Assembly (NCBI GenBank): GCA_018340375.1
Contig: JAFFJZ010000049.1
Location: 868,001 to 932,000, forward strand
Source: Gonatopus flavifemur
Taxonomy: Eukaryota; Arthropoda; Insecta; Hymenoptera; Dryinidae
Direction: 5' to 3'
DNA length: 64,000 nt
Numbering within the stretch: position 1 is the first letter of the stretch; each line of letters starts with the position of its first letter. The notes under the pieces were generated by a model that saw nothing but the letters and a program-made list of their open reading frames with translations, was not told where the DNA came from and did no database searches. Positions 58,671 through 64,000 of the stretch are shown piece after piece. Position numbers and translations under genes: made by a program.

Positions 58671-59820
58671 GTGACGGGAAAACTTCAACCACTCTTCAAG
58701 GATACTCCCTGGTCTCAAACGGAAAACCAGTTTATAGGAGAAAATGATTTCTTCCCAGGAAAACTATGTAATAGGTACAGGACTGATCTTTTCCCTCCTC
58801 TACTCAACTCAAAACGTTATCCGAAACGACAGAATCGTTTGTTCGGTGAATTCATTACATCCGATCTTTCGAGAAAACACGGCTTTATTCGAAAACGAAG
58901 AATACATTCTCCCAGTAGGACGAAAATCTTGTGAACTTGTTATCGTATCTCATCTCGCATTCCAGAGCGACCCTTTTGTGTATTGGGATGTATAGTTTCA
59001 CATTTTCAGGAAATTGACCTGCGTCCTTCTGATTGTACATCTGAGGTGATCAAGGGTTCCATATTATATTCCCAACGACGGATGTGACTTTGGTTCAGTT
59101 GCCCCTACGCACTTGAGGTGAAAAGATCGGTCGCATTTTCCTCACAAAATGGGGAACCAACTACTAATTTCCGCAAGCTATATTTTGAACGCGTGGGGAA
59201 CGAAACAAGTTTCAGTGGGTTTTGTATTACAAGATGATGGAAAACTTCGTCCATGTGTAAAACTTGAATGCACGCGGAATCGCACATGCATTTTGATTCC
59301 AATTGAGGAATGGAATTGGTCAAAAGGCAAATGAGTCACATCATGTCATATTTTTCGGGTGAAAATACCGAAGAATATCGTTCACGATTTGAACCTATCA
59401 AATACGAACGTCTCAGTATTTATTTCATGACATCGTATGGTTTTCCTTACATAATGATTGAGAAAAAGAATCAGAGGAAAAATATTACAATGACGATGTA
59501 GAAATCGACTTTGAGAACGTTGGAAAGGGGAATATTTTTTTTTCATTTGAAAAACATTGGTTAATTTCATGTTGACAACATTATTTCCTCTTCATAAGTA
59601 AATAACTGAATGGATGAATATATTTGTGCGTGTTTTTTCAAGGTATTCACCGAGCATCACGTTACGCTTGGATAGATTGAGAACCTTACCTGTGAATGAC
59701 TGTAGAGAAAAATTGATAGAACAAACGGCAAAAATGACGTTGGACGAGACATTGACAGGGTGCGCACCAGCATCAACCTCAACATTGGACACCGTTCTGA
59801 ATTTTCATCTCAAATAATGT
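58671..59820 (+). other. Plus-strand ORF remnants at the right end of the Polinton-like element
   Basis: Fragments in shifting frames: 58744-58995; 59149-59334 (GFVLQDDGKLRPCVKLEC, CILIPIEEWNW) continuing after a shift in 59310-59501 (HIMSYFSGENTEEYRSRF); and 59614-59817 (LIEQTAKMTLDETLTGCAPA). The middle protein has a repeated beta-strand pattern ending in an aromatic-rich helix. Convergent or divergent orientation of small genes at the end is common in Polintons. Functions are unknown. Confidence 0.4.
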
Positions 59821-60409
59821 CAAACATATAGTGTACAAAACATTGGAAACTTCAGAAGATAATCCTCGTCATGAAACTCTTATGTACGAAATACTTGTTG
59901 TGTATACACATATTTTAGCAGAAGAACTTGTACGTCGATAATTTACAATATTCTACAGATTATACTTATGATAATGATTGACCGATAAATACTGAGAGAT
60001 TTCGTTTTTGGTATTCGGTTCCCATCGATACGTTTTAAGAATGTAAAAAGAGAATAAATGCATGTCATAGGAACAATGGTCTACCAGGGTTCCCCCAAAA
60101 TTTGAAGAGTCATTTTCCCTGACTTTCACTGACCATGTTCGAAATTCTCCCTGACTCTCAAATAAGTATACCCAGATAGCACACAAATTGCTTCAAATTG
60201 TACCAAACCAATCAATTTGTTTCTTTAACTGGAAATAGCAAATTCGAAATACTTGGAGCAAGTTGGGATAACTTAGGACGCCACTAAGCAAACTCAGCTT
60301 ATAAATGGAATTGTGGAATTGTCATGATTTATGATAGAATATTGTTACAGTTTACCGGTATATCGCATCGTCACCAAATTCCTTTGAATATGAGTGTGAT
60401 GAGTACATA

Positions 60410-61727
60410 CATTCTGTCAAAAAACTACCGGGAATCCTTGAATAAAACACAAAATATTTTTTATTCTTCCAAATCTATTGTATCGCCTTCAAAGTAGTCT
60501 CCTCCCGAGATGATACATTTATGCCAACGAACAATCCAATCATCAAAACATCTTTCATACGCTTTTTCCGGGATCGATTTCAGTTCTCGCCGCGAATTCT
60601 CTTTAATATCTTCTATCGATTCAAAACGGGTGCCTCGAAGTGGTAATTCGAGATTTGGAAACAGGAAGAAGTCGGCTGGAGCCAGATCAGGTGGATACGG
60701 TGGCTGTTCGATGATATTTGTTGAGTTTTTCGCCAAAAATTGGTTCACAATGAAAGCCTTGTGAGATGGTGCATTATCGTGATGCACAATCAATGAATTT
60801 TCTTTCCACAAATCTGGCCTTTTTCGACGAATTTGCTCTCTTAAACGCCGCATAATGCTTAGATGATATCCCTTATTCACCGTCTGACCTTCTGGCAAGG
60901 ATTCCGAATGTACAACACTGCGATAACCAAAAAACACAGTCAACATTACCTTCACTTTTGATCGGCTTTGGCGTGGCTATATCGGTTTCGGCTCAGCTGG
61001 AAGCCGCCACTCCGGAGCTTGTTCACTGGTTTGCATGTCATATTTGTAAATCCATGTCTCATCACCTGTTATAATGCGTGTTATGAATGTGGAGTCGAAA
61101 TTGACTCGTTCTAGCATGTCTTCAGCGACCTTCACGCGATTCAGTTTTTGGAGAAAATTCAAGTCTTTCAGAACTAATCGAGCGGCAACGCGTTTCATGT
61201 CCAAACAATCATGTAAAATAGTACGAACTGATTCGTGAGACACAGAAAGTTCACCTGCCATCTCTCTCAAACTTGAGTGACGATTTTCAGTCACTATTTC
61301 CTTCACTTTATCGATATTAACTTCAGTTGAACACGTCGATGGACGACCAGAGCGAGGCAAATGTTCCATCACATCTCAACCACTTTTGAATGCACTGTAC
61401 CGCTCATATGCACGTGTTTTTGATAGAGTCAATCCACTGTGAGCCTTCTTCAACATTTTCAGCGATTCGGCACACGAAATTCCATTCGCAACGCAAAATT
61501 TAAAACAAATTCTCTGTTCAATCTTTGTATTCATTGTGACAATCGCGGGACACACTTGAGAGAACTGAAAAGATCGACCACTATAAACAAACTGAATGAC
61601 AGATGGCAGTCGAACTCCGCGACAATATACAGGACGAATGTACCAACTTAACAACAAAAAGAATGTTGACAAACCCGTCAGCCGCACTTTTTGAATGATC
61701 AATGCCCGGTACTTTTTGGACAGAATG
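60410..61727 (-). mobile_element. DD34D mariner (1318 bp)
   Basis: TIRs CATTCTGTCAAAAAACTACC (60410) and the inverse of GGTACTTTTTGGACAGAATG (ending 61727), flanked by TA. Its length is standard for mariner. It is complete structurally, and the transposase is nearly open. Confidence 0.9.
60461..61534 (-). pseudogene. Mariner transposase with two nonsense codons
   Basis: Start MNTKIEQRICFKFCVANGIS at 61534. HTH1 is followed by LPRSGRPST (the GRP hinge) and HTH2 with GELSVSHESVRTILHD. Catalytic Asp residues lie in IITGDETWIY, LIVHHDNAPSH and DLAPADFFLFP, with 34 residues between the second and third (DD34D). One TGA after FKSG (61376) and one TAG after EPKPI (60977) are the only breaks; the frame is otherwise continuous to GAA codons at 60461. 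Young but inactive. Confidence 0.9.
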
Positions 61728-62029
61728 TATATGTATACTTCCCTATCCATATAATGGTATCAAGGGCGTATTCAGAAACTCACTATCCTCCTCTGAGGGG
61801 ACTCGAGCATAAGGAAGTGGGGGACTGAAAAATTCGAATTTGTTGATGTTTGGAGGTTAAAATTTTACAATTTTATTTTTGAGCCTTCAGAAATCACTAA
61901 GCCATTCGAGGTTTGCGGCGATGTGGAACTCTAGGCATGTAATTTATTATTATTCACTTCAAGTAAGGAAGTAAATTTTCGGATATTCCCTTGAATGGTA
62001 TTACACTGCACTCTAAAAAATTTGGCAGT

Positions 62030-62200
62030 GTTAGGTAAAGTCCACTCCAGATGGTGTTGTTTCAACACCTGATGGTGTTATTCCGACACCGTATGGTGTC
62101 ATTCTAATACCATTTGGAATTATTTCAACACTGAATTCCAGAGTGGACTTTTATAGAATCCGCGCGGTGTTAATTCTGACACCGCTTTTCTTGCAATTAT
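62030..62200. repeat. Tandem 21-bp GGTGT...ACACC hairpin units
   Basis: GATGGTGTTGTTTCAACACC, GATGGTGTTATTCCGACACC and TATGGTGTCATTCTAATACC follow one another, each a small stem. Outer copies of GTCCACTCCAG and its inverse near 62140 close a bigger hairpin. It lies within the hAT-like element. Confidence 0.75.
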
Positions 62201-62766
62201 TTTGAGACGTTTGGAGGTGATCTACGGATTGGAATAAAATGTGTGAATACTCATTCTCCTGACATCGCGTTTTGAACCGAACCAAAGGAATGGTATTTGC
62301 AAACGGAATCGCAAGGCAATTCAATGAAATTTATACTTCACCCATACAGCACAAGAGTTCCCGTCATGCTCATGAATATGTATTTATTATGAATATTTCG
62401 AATTCAAAACGAACTCTTAATAAATAACTTAATGTTCAGAAGAAATCCGTATCAAGACTCCAGAATGAATTCTGCGTGCATTCAATGCATTTTGATTTTG
62501 ACTTCATTGAATTCTCATTGAATTCATCATTGGTTGCATAACGGCGACTATTCAGAGAGTCTTTGGGACGTCTTTATGAATTTCAATTGATAATTTGTGC
62601 TGGCTGGGTGAAAAATACACAAATGGACCTTGAAAATTTTCTGCTGGAATCAAATGTTCCAATTTTCCCTGACTTTTTATAAATTTCAATGGATTTCCCT
62701 GACTAATGGAGCATTTTGTAGACGTTCCCTGACTTCCCCTGACTCACAATGTCTGGGGGGACCCTG

Positions 62767-63384
62767 TCTACTCATTCCCCGTATCTGCACCGGAGTCAAT
62801 GAAAGGGGCTGACCGCTATTGTCATTGTGACCGATCGACTCTATTCATGAACGTTTCGTTCTTTTCCATGGGTCGAAGTCCTTTTCACGACTTGGAACTC
62901 TTCTTGTTCTCTTCACGAAACATTATTCCATACAGTATATGGACAATCCTTCTGCTTGTATCGAAGTCGAAGGTCACTCCTACTAGTACTACGTTTTGAT
63001 AGGGCAAGGATGGAAACTTCCTCTGTTCCTGTCTTGAGCCTTCTATATACCCTACGAGATATCTTCGTCTCCTAAACAAGAAGAAGAATCTCTTTCCGAA
63101 AAGTTTATCCATTTGATTCATTTGTTTATGCATCAAATTTTGAAATCAATATTCTCCTATCATTATAAACTTCCCCCTTATGACATAACTCTCTATAAAC
63201 ACCTCTTTTGTTTCTTATGTCTTCGGGATCTCATCTTCGAGACCTATGATGTGATCTGGTCCATCTCACTCGTCTCGAGCTCTGGACCACCTCATGGTGT
63301 GTGGTATGAGGTGACCTCCGGAAAGGCGAGTGGGAGGAGATCTCCCCATATCTGCACACCTACTACTATCAGTTGTCAACGATG
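62767..63384. other. Unassigned DNA
   Basis: ORFs at 62799-62999 and 63113-63385 show no known domain. Nothing else is supported. Confidence 0.35.
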
Positions 63385-63580
63385 AGAAACTGCGTGCACT
63401 TATGAAGGCAAAGTCTAATACGTCGTCACGATAATTGGCCAACAAACTCGGTTGTAGCCACCCCACGGTTCTCCAACATTCACAAGAGATGGGATATAGA
63501 AAAGTTGCGTGGTCTTGGATACCACACTATTTTAGCGAATCAAACAAAGCGTCACGGGCGTCTATATGTTGTGATGACGG
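63385..63580 (+). pseudogene. Mariner transposase fragment (HTH2/linker region)
   Basis: ANKLGCSHPTVLQHSQEMGY followed by WIPHYFSESNKASRASICC is the second HTH and WVPHEL-like linker of mariner transposases. The upstream 63360-63430 segment in another frame (NDEKLRALMKAKSNTSS) continues the same domain. No catalytic residues remain and the downstream sequence does not match the family. Confidence 0.6.
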
Positions 63581-64000
63581 TGGTGAAGACGACACGAGAG
63601 GTCGTCGAACCATCGTCGCAAGATTGTGGTTCAGCGTGGCCTCTGGAATGAATTACATCGGCTCGAGCGGTAAGACTGATGGAACTCAGAAGAATTTGGG
63701 TTTTCTGCCTTGAAGGGCATCAAGACACCCTTCCTGTTTGAGATTGGTAGAGGTAGATAAGAAGAAGAAAGTGAAAATTTACCATTTGAGAAATTTGATT
63801 TAATAGATATGTTTTAACCATCTATATGAAGGGGGAAACAATAATTTCTCTCCAAATATGTGTCTGTATATATATATATATATGTATGACGGAGGAAGAA
63901 AGTGAAGTATTGAGAGACAGTGAAGTAAGAAGGAAAGAAAGGAAGGAAAGCTATAGAAAAGAGTTTCACTCACCGTTCTGCGAGCTGGTGTGGCACTTGT
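63581..64000. other. Unassigned DNA with (TA)n tract
   Basis: A TA microsatellite lies at about 63867-63884. Purine-rich stretches (GGAAGGAAAG) follow. No gene was recognised. Confidence 0.5.

Larger units (their letters stand above)
34496..59820 (-). mobile_element. Degraded Polinton/Maverick-like virus-derived element (nested host of five insertions)
   Basis: The following are found in one direction over 25 kb: DNA polymerase B, integrase with chromodomain, a putative minor structural protein, a basic core-like protein, an F54H12.2-like protein, a DVQGF protein and an adenain-like protease. The PolB + DDE integrase + cysteine protease set defines Polintons and related midsize linear dsDNA elements. 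About 14 kb of the span is later transposons (35759-39806, 40409-48220, 54377-56442, 57073-57198), leaving about 11.3 kb of element. Terminal inverted repeats were not found; both outer limits are estimates from gene content. Every large gene carries stops or shifts, so it is a fossil. Confidence 0.8.
60085..62766. mobile_element. hAT-like non-autonomous element with CAGGGT ends, hosting a mariner
   Basis: The left end CAGGGTTCCCCCAAAATTTG and the right end, inverse of TGTCTGGGGGGACCCTG, are inverted repeats. TCTAC flanks both sides directly. TTCCCTGACT and variants recur near both ends (at least two left, four right), like subterminal transposase-binding repeats of hAT elements. Without the mariner at 60410-61727 it is about 1.36 kb and has no transposase. 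Class assignment is tentative (5-bp duplication is compatible with some hAT). Confidence 0.65.

Overview
The window is AT-rich eukaryotic DNA made almost entirely of mobile elements in various states of decay. The families present are Tc1/mariner DD41D and DD34D, Transib, R1-type and PHD-ORF1 LINEs, a Polinton-like virus-derived element and many foldback MITEs. This mix fits an arthropod, most probably an insect. I could not place the species and found no convincing host gene, tRNA, rRNA or CRISPR array.

Layout. 1-5000: the edge of an unidentified ORF, several small foldback MITEs and otherwise unassigned DNA. 5003-6480: decayed gag and aspartic protease of an LTR retrotransposon, containing a 138-bp hairpin repeat. 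6732-7250: a dispersed repeat with an inverted partner at 33137-33783. 7985-11275 (minus): a broken ORF of a repetitive arthropod protein family, split by about 2.1 kb of unknown DNA. 11330-16820, 19320-23323 and 26176-28345 (all minus): three copies of one non-LTR retrotransposon family, with ORF1 = PHD finger + coiled coil + FP-like C-terminus and ORF2 = endonuclease/RT. Copy 1 carries a DD41D transposon (13554-15585). A second DD41D copy of exactly the same length (2032 bp, TA target duplications) lies at 23725-25756 and has an uninterrupted transposase. 17382-19232 is a 1.85-kb foldback with arms of about 735 bp. 28345-32512 (plus): an R1-clade LINE ending at a (CATA)n microsatellite.

34.5-59.8 kb is the most notable part: a degraded Polinton/Maverick-like element. 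On the minus strand, in transcription order, it has a protein-primed-type DNA polymerase B, a DDE integrase with a C-terminal chromodomain, a putative minor structural protein, a basic Gly/Lys-rich core-like protein, an F54H12.2-like (candidate capsid) protein, an uncharacterised 'DVQGF' protein and an adenain-like cysteine protease. Small unassigned plus-strand ORFs lie at the right end. This element was a landing pad. A Transib (35759-39806) sits in the last codons of the capsid-like gene. A mariner (40409-48220) sits in the middle of that gene and itself holds a second Transib (41850-47510). A DD41D element (54377-56442) and a 126-bp hairpin (57073-57198) split the polymerase gene. Removing each Transib plus one target-site copy restores the host reading frame.

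Both Transibs encode RAG1-like transposases with the DDE residues, a CxxC and an HxxxxH present. Both start and end in CACAGTG, the canonical V(D)J recombination heptamer. Element 1 has a nonamer-like ACAAAAACT 11 bp inside. Both are flanked by the same 5-bp duplication CGTTG. 60085-62766 is a hAT-like non-autonomous element holding a 1318-bp DD34D mariner. The right edge has another mariner fragment and unassigned DNA.
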